Shown here one piece after another: positions 1 to 5,076 of a stretch of 5,076 nt of DNA; the first letter of the stretch is position 1, and each line of letters begins with the position of its first letter. The stretch lies in contig CAJBSQ010000240.1 in NCBI GenBank assembly GCA_903958265.1, positions 1 to 5,076 of the forward strand, written 5' to 3'. The DNA is from an uncultured Planctomycetaceae bacterium (lineage in GTDB: Bacteria; Planctomycetota; Planctomycetia; Pirellulales; UBA1268). The notes beneath the pieces are model-generated. The model saw only the letters and a program-made list of their open reading frames with translations, had not been told where the DNA came from and did not search any database. Made by a program: the position numbers and the translations under genes.

Positions 1-690
1 CCCCTCGAGGGATATCCCTGCTCACGGCTGCCCCAGTGGCCAGGCGTCGAGGCCCGCGTGCTGGCCTCGCCCGCGCTCGGAGCCGAGTTTGTGGAATGCC
101 TGCTCGAGCCGAAGGCCGGGCAGGGGGGGGCCGCCGAGGCCGACGGCCGCGTCGAGACCTTTCTCTACGTGGTGGTCGGTGGCGTCGACCTGACGATCGA
201 CGGGAAGAAGCACCCGCTCCAGGCCGGTGGCTACGCCCTCGTGCCGCCCACGGCGGGGTTCGCGGTGCGGGCCACCTCGGATTCGAGACTCGTGATGCTC
301 AAGAAGGCCTACGAACCACTCGCGGGCGTGGCGGCGCCGGGGCTGCTCGTCGGCGACGTCGCCCGCGTGCCGGCCAACGTCTACCTGGGCGACGAGGGAG
401 CGCTCCTCCAGACGCTCATTCCGGATGAACTGCCGTACGACATGGCGATGAACATCTTCACGTTCTCGACGGGCCACAGCCTCCCGGTGGTGGAGACCCA
501 CGTCATGGAGCACGGCCTCTGGTTCCTCCAGGACAAGGGCCTCTATTACCTCGACGATACTTGGATGGAAGTCGAGCAGGACGACTTCATCTGGATGGGG
601 CCGTATGTGCCGCAATCCTTTTACGCCACCGGTCCCGTGGCTTCGAAGTATCTCTACTACAAGAACGTGAATCGCGAGATCCCCGTGTAA
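1..690 (+). CDS. allE: (S)-ureidoglycine aminohydrolase, bicupin (5' partial)
   Basis: Mn-dependent enzyme that releases ammonia from (S)-ureidoglycine to give (S)-ureidoglycolate, the step after allantoate amidohydrolase. The frame is open from base 1, and the codons before the first GTG (58) already resemble the family N-terminus (PQWPGVEARVLASPALG), so the gene starts upstream of the window. About 229 residues are visible; compared with the roughly 260-residue E. coli protein as I remember it, about 25 N-terminal residues are missing. Two cupin halves are visible. The C-terminal cupin has the metal-site pattern E-x-H-x3-H (Glu codon 493, His 499, His 511) and the downstream Gln (codon 613) in MGPYVPQ. 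The conserved Lys-x-x-Asn-Arg near the C-terminus (from 661) matches the substrate-contact region. No membrane segment is seen. It precedes the KARI homologue by 54 bases. A G8 run at 123-130 does not break the frame. Family assignment is firm. Confidence 0.93.
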   Translation, partial: PLEGYPCSRLPQWPGVEARVLASPALGAEFVECLLEPKAGQGGAAEADGRVETFLYVVVGGVDLTIDGKKHPLQAGGYALVPPTAGFAVRATSDSRLVMLKKAYEPLAGVAAPGLLVGDVARVPANVYLGDEGALLQTLIPDELPYDMAMNIFTFSTGHSLPVVETHVMEHGLWFLQDKGLYYLDDTWMEVEQDDFIWMGPYVPQSFYATGPVASKYLYYKNVNREIPV

Positions 691-702
691 CCCATCAGGA
701 AG

Positions 703-723
703 CCCAGCGGCGCGAGCCGTGGG
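703..723 (+). other. Intergenic hairpin with GCGA tetraloop
   Basis: In the spacer between allE and the KARI homologue, CCCA (703-706) pairs with TGGG (720-723) and CGGC (708-711) with GCCG (716-719). G707 is bulged and GCGA, a GNRA-type tetraloop, closes the top. That gives eight GC-rich pairs in 21 bases. No T-run follows, so it does not look like an intrinsic terminator. It may stabilise the mRNA end of allE, tune expression of the next gene, or be one copy of a dispersed extragenic repeat. The structure is seen directly; the role is inferred. Confidence 0.55.
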
Positions 724-735
724 GAGCGGCCCCCC

Positions 736-740
736 GAGGA
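736..740 (+). promoter_or_regulatory. Shine-Dalgarno of the KARI-like gene
   Basis: GAGGA lies four bases before ATG 745. It supports that start, which also gives an N-terminus of the usual KARI form (short charged lead, then the Rossmann strand). The 54-base spacer contains no obvious -10/-35 pair, so this gene is probably co-transcribed with allE. Confidence 0.6.
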
Positions 741-744
741 ACCC

Positions 745-1728
745 ATGACCGAAAAAATCTATCGCGACGCCGACGTCGACATGGCCCCGCTGCAGGGCAA
801 GACCGTGGCGGTGATCGGCTACGGCATCCAGGGCAAGGCGCAGGCCGCCAACGCCCGCGACAGCGGCGTGAAGGTGATCGTGGGAACGCGGTCGGCGGAG
901 GAATCGCCGAGCCGGAAGCAGGCCGAGGCCGACGGCTTCGCCGCCTACTCCATCGGCGAGGCGACGCGGCTCGCCGACGTGCTGCTCATCGAACTGGCCG
1001 ATCCGGCCCAGCCGCCGATCTACAAGGCGGAGATCGCGCCGCACCTGTCGGCGGGCAAAACGATCTGCTTCTGCCACGGCTTCAACGTGCTCTACGGGGC
1101 GATCCAGCCGCCCAAGGACGTCAACACGGTGCTGTTCGTGCCCAATGCTCCCGGGCACTTCGTGCGGCAGAAGTACCTCGCCGGCGAAGGCATCTACGGC
1201 TGCGTGGCGGTGGACCACGACGCCACGGGCGACGCCCTTGCGATCGCGCTGGCGGTCGCCAAGGCCGTGGGCAGCACGCGGGCCGGCGTCGTGGAGATGT
1301 CGTTTCAGCACGAGACGGAGGGGGACAATTTCGAGGAGCAGATCCTCTACGGCGGTGCGATCCACCTCATGAAGATGTGCTTTCAGACGATGGTCGACAA
1401 CGGCTATCCGCCGAGCTTCGCCTACGCCAAGGCGATCCGCTCGCTCCGCTGCGTGATCGACGTGATGGACGAGGTGGGCATCGAGGAGTACGTCAGCCGC
1501 CGGTGCAGCCGCACGGCCGAGTTTGCGATCCGCACGCGGGGCCCGCGGGTGATCAACGAGGAGGCGATCCGCGAGATCTTTCGCGAGACCGAGCGGGGCG
1601 AGTTCGCCCGCGACTGGATGCAGGAGTGGGCGCTGGGCATGCCCATGCTCCACCGCCTGCGGCGGACCGCTGCCGCCGGCGAGATGGAGCAGACCGGCCG
1701 CCAGTGGCGGCAGGAGTTTGGCACGTGA
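745..1728 (+). CDS. KARI (IlvC)-like oxidoreductase with degenerate active site, in purine operon
   Basis: Homologue of class I ketol-acid reductoisomerase over its full length (327 residues; class I enzymes are about 330-340). The N-terminal Rossmann domain (about 1-185) carries GYGIQG at 25-30, and the knotted helical C-terminal domain follows (about 186-327). Retained: His111 (CHGFN), first-helix metal ligands Asp194 and Glu198 (ETEGDNFEEQ), Ser255 before TAE, and the GPRVI block. Changed by gapless hand alignment: active-site Lys to Asn134 (VPNAPGH), and the second-helix Glu pair (ExxxE in canonical enzymes) to Lys229 and Ser233 (AYAKAIRSL). The cofactor loop after VGTR (47-50) appears about two residues longer and holds two Glu. 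Two-metal isomerisation therefore looks unlikely, while NAD(P)-dependent reduction or oxidation remains possible. It lies between allE and allC, far from any branched-chain gene seen here. The family is certain; the substrate is unknown. I give no gene symbol because ilvC would mislead. Confidence 0.9.
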   Translation: MTEKIYRDADVDMAPLQGKTVAVIGYGIQGKAQAANARDSGVKVIVGTRSAEESPSRKQAEADGFAAYSIGEATRLADVLLIELADPAQPPIYKAEIAPHLSAGKTICFCHGFNVLYGAIQPPKDVNTVLFVPNAPGHFVRQKYLAGEGIYGCVAVDHDATGDALAIALAVAKAVGSTRAGVVEMSFQHETEGDNFEEQILYGGAIHLMKMCFQTMVDNGYPPSFAYAKAIRSLRCVIDVMDEVGIEEYVSRRCSRTAEFAIRTRGPRVINEEAIREIFRETERGEFARDWMQEWALGMPMLHRLRRTAAAGEMEQTGRQWRQEFGT

Positions 1729-1746
1729 TCTCCGGGGGCTGACACG

Positions 1747-2991
1747 ATGCCCATCCGGGCCGAACGGCTGGCGCTCGACATCGAGGCGATCGGGAAGTGC
1801 ACGCACGCTCCCGGTGCCGGGGCCGACCGCCCCACCTTCTCAGCGGCCTGGCGCGAGGCCCGCGACTACTGCCTCGCCGAAGCCGAGCGGGCGGGGTGCC
1901 AGTGGCGGGTGGGCGCCGCGGGCAACGTCCACATCCGGCCGGCCGGCCTCGACTGGTCGCACCGCGCGTGGCTGAGCGGCTCGCACATCGACAGCGTGCC
2001 GCATGGCGGCGACTTCGACGGCGTGGTGGGCGTGGTGGCGGCACTGGAGGTGCTGCGGGCGGCCCACGAGGACGGCCGGCGAGACCTGCCGCTCGAGGGC
2101 ATCATTTTTGCCGAGGAAGAGGGCACGACCTTCGGCCTCGGCATGCTCGGCAGCCGCGGCTGGGCTGGCACGCTCGACGCGGCGGCGCTCGCGGCCCTGA
2201 GAAACCGCGACGGCAAGACCTACTGGGAGGCGGGGGCCGATCACGGCGCGGCGGCGGCGCGGCTGGCGGCGGAGCGGCTCGGGCCCGGCGGCTACGCGGG
2301 CCTGATCGAACTCCACATCGAGCAGGGGCCGGCGATGTGGAACCGCGATCAGCGGGTGGCGCTCGTCACGGCGATCGCGGGCCGGCGGCAGTACGCCGTC
2401 GCGCTGCAGGGAGTCTCCAATCACGCCGGATCGACCGGGATGAACGACCGCCACGACGCCCTCGCCGGCGCGGCCGAGGTGATCTCGGCCGTCGAGTGCC
2501 TGCCCGACCTGCTTGGCGACCACGCCGTGGCCACGGTGGGCCGGATCGTCGCCGAACCCAATGCGGTCAACGTGATCTCCGCCCGGGCCGAGTTCACGAT
2601 CGACCTGCGGGCTCCCGACGACCACAGCCTCGAACTGGGCGACGAGCGGATCCGAGCGCTCGTGGCGGCCGCGGCCGCGCGGCGCGGCCTCCGCGTGGAA
2701 CTGCGGCAGACGGAGAGCCTGCCGGCGGTGCGTCTCGACGCCGCCGTCGCCGACCGCGTGCGGGGGGCGGCGAGCCGGCTGGGCATGGCGCCGCTGCCCG
2801 AGGCGGTGAGCGGAGCGCTGCACGACGCCGCGATCCTCGCGGCCCTGGTTCCCACCGTGATGCTGTTCGTCGCCAGCCGCGACGGCATCAGCCACAACCC
2901 GGCGGAGTTCAGCCGGATCGACGACGTGGCCGCGGCCACCCGGCTGCTCGCCGAGGTCGTGGCGAGCCTGCCTGAATCCACCACGGGGTGA
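1747..2991 (+). CDS. allC: Allantoate amidohydrolase (M20 peptidase / Zn-dependent carbamoylase family)
   Basis: Hydrolyses allantoate to (S)-ureidoglycine, releasing ammonia and CO2; cytosolic, two-metal, usually dimeric. The 414 residues match the family length. The M20 catalytic domain shows GSHIDSV with His80, GGDFDGVVG with the bridging Asp91, and EEE at 123-125 (general base and metal ligand). His190 in LHIEQGP and His383 in ISHNPAEFS complete the metal/substrate set. The inserted dimerisation lid (about 210-325) contains NHAGSTGMNDRHDA, a typical carbamoylase substrate loop. ATG 1747 is preceded by GGGGG at 1734-1738 with an eight-base spacing, and the gap to the KARI-like gene is only 18 bases. 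The family also includes beta-ureidopropionase, N-carbamoyl-amino-acid hydrolase and ureidoglycolate amidohydrolase. Allantoate is preferred because allantoinase and ureidoglycine aminohydrolase flank it in one operon; sequence alone does not fix the substrate. Confidence 0.88.
   Translation: MPIRAERLALDIEAIGKCTHAPGAGADRPTFSAAWREARDYCLAEAERAGCQWRVGAAGNVHIRPAGLDWSHRAWLSGSHIDSVPHGGDFDGVVGVVAALEVLRAAHEDGRRDLPLEGIIFAEEEGTTFGLGMLGSRGWAGTLDAAALAALRNRDGKTYWEAGADHGAAAARLAAERLGPGGYAGLIELHIEQGPAMWNRDQRVALVTAIAGRRQYAVALQGVSNHAGSTGMNDRHDALAGAAEVISAVECLPDLLGDHAVATVGRIVAEPNAVNVISARAEFTIDLRAPDDHSLELGDERIRALVAAAAARRGLRVELRQTESLPAVRLDAAVADRVRGAASRLGMAPLPEAVSGALHDAAILAALVPTVMLFVASRDGISHNPAEFSRIDDVAAATRLLAEVVASLPESTTG
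2985..2991 (+). promoter_or_regulatory. Shine-Dalgarno overlapping the allC stop, fixing the uraD start
   Basis: GGGGTGA closely resembles the consensus GAGGTGA and ends five bases before ATG 2997. Its last three bases are the allC stop codon. A possible GTG start at 2988 lies inside this site and has only weak purine sequence upstream, so ATG 2997 is preferred. The arrangement suggests translational coupling of allC and uraD. Confidence 0.6.
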
Positions 2992-2996
2992 TTGCC

Positions 2997-3512
2997 ATGG
3001 CCTGCCCGCTCGCCGAACTCAACGCCTCCGGCCCGCACCGGTTTCTGGAAGTCTGCGGCCCGCTCTACGAGCACTCGCCGTGGGTGGCCGAGCGGGCCTG
3101 GTCGCGTCGGCCGTTCGCCTCGCGGCACGCGCTCCACGCGGCGCTCGAGGAGGCGGTGGCCGCGGCGACGGCCGCTGAGCAGCTGGCACTGATCCGCGCC
3201 CATCCCGATCTCGTCGGCCGCGCCGCCAGAGAGGGCCGGCTCACGGCCGCCTCCACGACCGAGCAGGCGGCCGCCGGGCTGGGAGGGCTCTCGGCCGACG
3301 AGATCGCCGCGTTCGAGGCGTACAATGCGGCCTATTACGACCGGTTTGGATTTCCCTTCGTGATCTGCGCGAGGGAAAACAGGAAAGATGCGATCCTCGG
3401 GGCGTTTCCAGTGCGGCTCGCGCACGATGCCGACGAGGAGCGGACCGCCGCGCTCGTCGAGATCGGCCGGATCGGCTGGCTGCGGCTGGTCGATGCCGTG
3501 ACCGAGCCATAA
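2997..3512 (+). CDS. uraD: 2-oxo-4-hydroxy-4-carboxy-5-ureidoimidazoline (OHCU) decarboxylase
   Basis: Cofactor-free decarboxylase converting OHCU to S-allantoin, so that the unstable product of HIU hydrolase is handled stereospecifically. The 171 all-helical residues match the usual single-domain length. The catalytic-histidine motif HPDL is at 69-72. S-T-T-E-Q at 86-90 matches the conserved Ser-x-x-Glu-Gln, and FGFPFVICAREN at 117-128 is the family signature for substrate binding. The N-terminal block LYEHSPWVAERAW (23-35) is also characteristic. No peroxisomal or secretion signal is apparent, as expected for a bacterial cytosolic form. It begins five bases after the allC stop and is followed 25 bases later by its pathway partner UraH. 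In many bacteria these two are adjacent or fused; here they are separate genes. An alternative GTG start at 2988 would add three residues. Confidence 0.94.
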   Translation: MACPLAELNASGPHRFLEVCGPLYEHSPWVAERAWSRRPFASRHALHAALEEAVAAATAAEQLALIRAHPDLVGRAAREGRLTAASTTEQAAAGLGGLSADEIAAFEAYNAAYYDRFGFPFVICARENRKDAILGAFPVRLAHDADEERTAALVEIGRIGWLRLVDAVTEP

Positions 3513-3525
3513 ACCAGATCGCTGC

Positions 3526-3529
3526 GGAG
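3526..3529 (+). promoter_or_regulatory. Shine-Dalgarno fixing the HIU hydrolase start
   Basis: GGAG ends eight bases before ATG 3538, a normal spacing. A GTG in the same frame at 3529 overlaps this site and would add three residues not typical of the family; the ATG gives the usual N-terminus (MPRLSTHVLDT). The ATG is therefore preferred. Confidence 0.6.
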
Positions 3530-3537
3530 TGACCAGG

Positions 3538-3891
3538 ATGCCACGACTCTCGACGCATGTGCTCGACACGGTCAAGGGCGGCCCCGCGGCCGGCGTGCGG
3601 ATCGACCTGCATCGCCTCGACCTCGACGGGCCCCCGCGGCACCTGAAGACGGTGGTGACCAACGCCGACGGGCGGACCGACGAGCCGCTGCTCGTGGGCG
3701 AGGCGATCGCGGCGGGGACCTACCGACTGACGTTTCACGTGGGCGAGTATTTCGCCGCGGCCGGGTCGCCCGACGCCTGCCGGTTCCTCCGCGAGGTGCC
3801 GGTGGTGTTCGGCATCGACGACCCGACGGGGAGCTACCACGTGCCGCTCGTGGTGTCGCCGTGGAGCTACAGCACCTACCGCGGGAGTTGA
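3538..3891 (+). CDS. uraH: 5-hydroxyisourate hydrolase (transthyretin-like)
   Basis: Hydrolyses 5-hydroxyisourate, the product of urate oxidase, to OHCU, which UraD then decarboxylates. The protein is also known as PucM or HiuH; it is a transthyretin-fold homotetramer with active sites at the dimer interface. The 117 residues match the family. All signature positions are visible: His7 in LSTHVLDT, Arg46 in NADGRTDEP, His101 in GSYHVPLVVSPWSYSTY, and the diagnostic C-terminal YRGS at 114-117 that separates the enzyme from vertebrate transthyretin. There is no signal peptide, so a cytosolic location is likely. It lies 25 bases after uraD and two bases before allantoinase. No urate oxidase gene is in the window, so the HIU source must be encoded elsewhere or beyond the edges. 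Very secure call. Confidence 0.96.
   Translation: MPRLSTHVLDTVKGGPAAGVRIDLHRLDLDGPPRHLKTVVTNADGRTDEPLLVGEAIAAGTYRLTFHVGEYFAAAGSPDACRFLREVPVVFGIDDPTGSYHVPLVVSPWSYSTYRGS
3883..3887 (+). promoter_or_regulatory. Shine-Dalgarno of allantoinase inside the uraH 3' end
   Basis: GGGAG lies six bases before ATG 3894 and falls within the final codons of uraH. With a two-base intergenic gap, the two genes are probably translationally coupled. The site supports ATG 3894 as the allantoinase start. Confidence 0.55.
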
Positions 3892-3893
3892 AC

Positions 3894-5076
3894 ATGCGGT
3901 GGGATGCGATCATCCGCGGCGGCTCGGTGGTGACGCCGGAGGGGGTGGTTCGGGCCGACCTGGCGATCGCCGACGGGCGGATTGCCGAACTCGCGCCGGA
4001 GATCGCGGGGGCGGCCGGCGAGGAGATCGACGGCGTCGGCTGCCATCTGCTGCCGGGATTGATCGACCCGCATGTGCACTTCAACGACCCGGGGCGGGCC
4101 GACTGGGAGGGCCTGGCGACTGGCTCGGCAGCGATCGCCGCCGGCGGAGGCACGCTCTTTATCGACATGCCGCTCAACGCCTCGCCCCCCACGCTCGATG
4201 CCGCATCGTTCGACGCGAAGCTCGCGGCTGCCCGAGGCGTGTCGCGAACCGACTTTGGCTTCTGGGGCGGTCTCGTGCCCGGCAACGTGGGCCGGCTGCC
4301 CGAGCTCGCCGACCGCGGCGTCGTCGGCTTCAAGGCGTTCATGAGCGGCAGCGGGATCGACGATTTTCACAGCGTCGACGACGCGACGCTCTGGCGGGGA
4401 ATGCAGGTGGCTGCGGGTCTCGGCCTGCCCGTGCTCGTGCACGCGGAGAACGACGTGCTCACCGCGGCGCTGGCAAGCGAGGCGATGGCGGCGGGCCGCA
4501 CGGGCGTCCGCGACTACCTCGCCTCGCGGCCGGTGGTCGCGGAACTCGAGGCGATCGGCCGGGCGATCGCGCTGGCCGCCGACACCCGCTGCCCGCTGCA
4601 CGTGGTGCACGTCAGCAGCGGCGCGGGCGTGGCCCTCGTCGCCGAAGCCTGGGCCCGGGGCGTCGACGTCACCTGCGAGACCTGCCCGCACTACCTCGTG
4701 CTCGACGAGGACGACGCGGTGCGGCTGGCCGCGGTCGCGAAGTGCGCGCCGCCGCTGCGGCCGGCCGCCGTGCAGCAGGCCCTCTGGGAAGCGGTGCTGG
4801 CCGGCGACGTGGCCTTCATCGCCTCGGACCATTCCCCCGCGCCGGCGTCGATGAAGGGCTCGGCGAACTTCTTCGAGGTCTGGGGCGGCATCTCGGGCTG
4901 CCAGACGACGCTGGGGCTGATGCTCGAGGAGGGCCATGCCCGCCGCGGGATGCCGCTCCCGCAGCTGGCGGCACTCACCGCCGGGGCCGCGGCACGGCGG
5001 TTTGGGCTCGCGGGCCGCGGGCGGCTCGAGGTCGGCTCGAGCGCCGACATCGCGCTGGTCGAGCTGGACCATGCGG
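3894..5076 (+). CDS. allB: Allantoinase, cyclic amidohydrolase family (3' partial)
   Basis: Opens the hydantoin ring of allantoin to give allantoate, the substrate of the upstream AllC. The frame stays open to the window end; 394 whole codons are visible out of about 450 expected, so roughly 55 C-terminal residues are missing. The binuclear-metal TIM barrel is complete: His60 and His62 in DPHVHFNDPGR, the Lys147 expected to be carbamylated in GFKAFMSGSG, His183 in VLVHAEN, His239 in HVVHVSS, and Asp312 in ASDHSP. CETCPHYL (about 262-269) is another shared block. The N-terminal beta-sandwich segment (RGGSVVTPEG...) and the returning segment GSSADIALVEL near the right edge frame the barrel. Dihydroorotase and dihydropyrimidinase/hydantoinase are relatives. 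The PGRADWEG motif and the operon context favour allantoinase. Confidence 0.93.
   Translation, partial: MRWDAIIRGGSVVTPEGVVRADLAIADGRIAELAPEIAGAAGEEIDGVGCHLLPGLIDPHVHFNDPGRADWEGLATGSAAIAAGGGTLFIDMPLNASPPTLDAASFDAKLAAARGVSRTDFGFWGGLVPGNVGRLPELADRGVVGFKAFMSGSGIDDFHSVDDATLWRGMQVAAGLGLPVLVHAENDVLTAALASEAMAAGRTGVRDYLASRPVVAELEAIGRAIALAADTRCPLHVVHVSSGAGVALVAEAWARGVDVTCETCPHYLVLDEDDAVRLAAVAKCAPPLRPAAVQQALWEAVLAGDVAFIASDHSPAPASMKGSANFFEVWGGISGCQTTLGLMLEEGHARRGMPLPQLAALTAGAAARRFGLAGRGRLEVGSSADIALVELDHA

Noticed and set aside
58..60. GTG at 58 as the true start of allE
   Set aside because: Codons upstream of it stay open to base 1 and match the family N-terminus, so the gene is cut by the window edge rather than starting here.
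703..735. Rho-independent terminator between allE and the KARI-like gene
   Set aside because: A hairpin is present but no T-run follows; the downstream bases are G/C-rich.
745..1728. Canonical ilvC for valine/isoleucine synthesis
   Set aside because: Two metal-ligand glutamates and the active-site lysine are substituted, and all neighbours are purine-catabolic genes.
561..1742. 393-codon plus-strand frame overlapping allE and the KARI-like gene in another frame
   Set aside because: Arg/Gly-rich product with no homology that I can recognise, overlapping two genes with clear conserved motifs.
22..1806. 594-codon open frame on the minus strand opposite allE and the KARI-like gene
   Set aside because: It runs across two well-supported plus-strand genes and their spacer, and its translation is rich in Arg, His, Asp, Val and Leu with no recognisable domain. 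Long antisense frames are expected in GC-rich DNA with GC-biased third positions.
1840..2895. 351-codon minus-strand frame opposite allC
   Set aside because: It lies wholly inside the allC coding region, has low-complexity Arg/Ala/His composition and no family resemblance; allC has a full set of catalytic motifs.
2988..2990. GTG as the start of uraD
   Set aside because: It falls inside the best Shine-Dalgarno match and would add three atypical residues; ATG 2997 has proper spacing.
3529..3531. GTG as the start of the HIU hydrolase
   Set aside because: It overlaps the GGAG ribosome-binding site that serves ATG 3538, and the ATG gives the standard family N-terminus.
2421..3662. 413-codon minus-strand frame opposite allC, uraD and uraH
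   Set aside because: It spans parts of three confident genes and is Ser/Arg-rich without domain features; an antisense shadow.
3876..5072. 398-codon minus-strand frame opposite allantoinase
   Set aside because: The plus strand carries every allantoinase metal ligand; the antisense translation shows no motif.

Overview
The window holds a compact, single-strand (+) purine (urate/allantoin) degradation operon from a GC-rich bacterium. Six genes lie head to tail, separated by 2 to 54 bases. The first (ureidoglycine aminohydrolase) is cut by the left edge and the last (allantoinase) by the right edge. The high GC content, GC-rich third codon positions and an intergenic hairpin of a style I associate with planctomycetes suggest Planctomycetota. 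That is a moderate-confidence inference; no marker gene is present to settle it.

Layout: 1-690 allE-type bicupin (5' partial); 691-744 spacer with a bulged hairpin and the Shine-Dalgarno of the next gene; 745-1728 a ketol-acid reductoisomerase (KARI/IlvC) homologue; 1747-2991 allantoate amidohydrolase (M20 family); 2997-3512 OHCU decarboxylase (uraD); 3538-3891 5-hydroxyisourate hydrolase (uraH/pucM type); 3894-5076 allantoinase (allB, 3' partial).

Five of the six genes form a continuous pathway: 5-hydroxyisourate -> OHCU (UraH) -> S-allantoin (UraD) -> allantoate (AllB) -> S-ureidoglycine (AllC) -> S-ureidoglycolate (AllE). No urate oxidase, purine transporter, regulator, ureidoglycolate lyase or ureidoglycolate dehydrogenase lies inside the window.

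The unexpected member is the KARI homologue, the only gene with no known place in purine catabolism. It keeps the nucleotide-binding glycine motif, the catalytic-region histidine, the first-helix Asp/Glu metal ligands and the active-site serine. By hand alignment it has lost both second-helix glutamates (now Lys229 and Ser233) and the active-site lysine (now Asn134), and its cofactor-specificity loop is altered. It is therefore unlikely to be a working branched-chain amino acid enzyme. It is a good candidate for a repurposed oxidoreductase at the ureidoglycolate/glyoxylate end of this pathway. This is the observation most worth following up.
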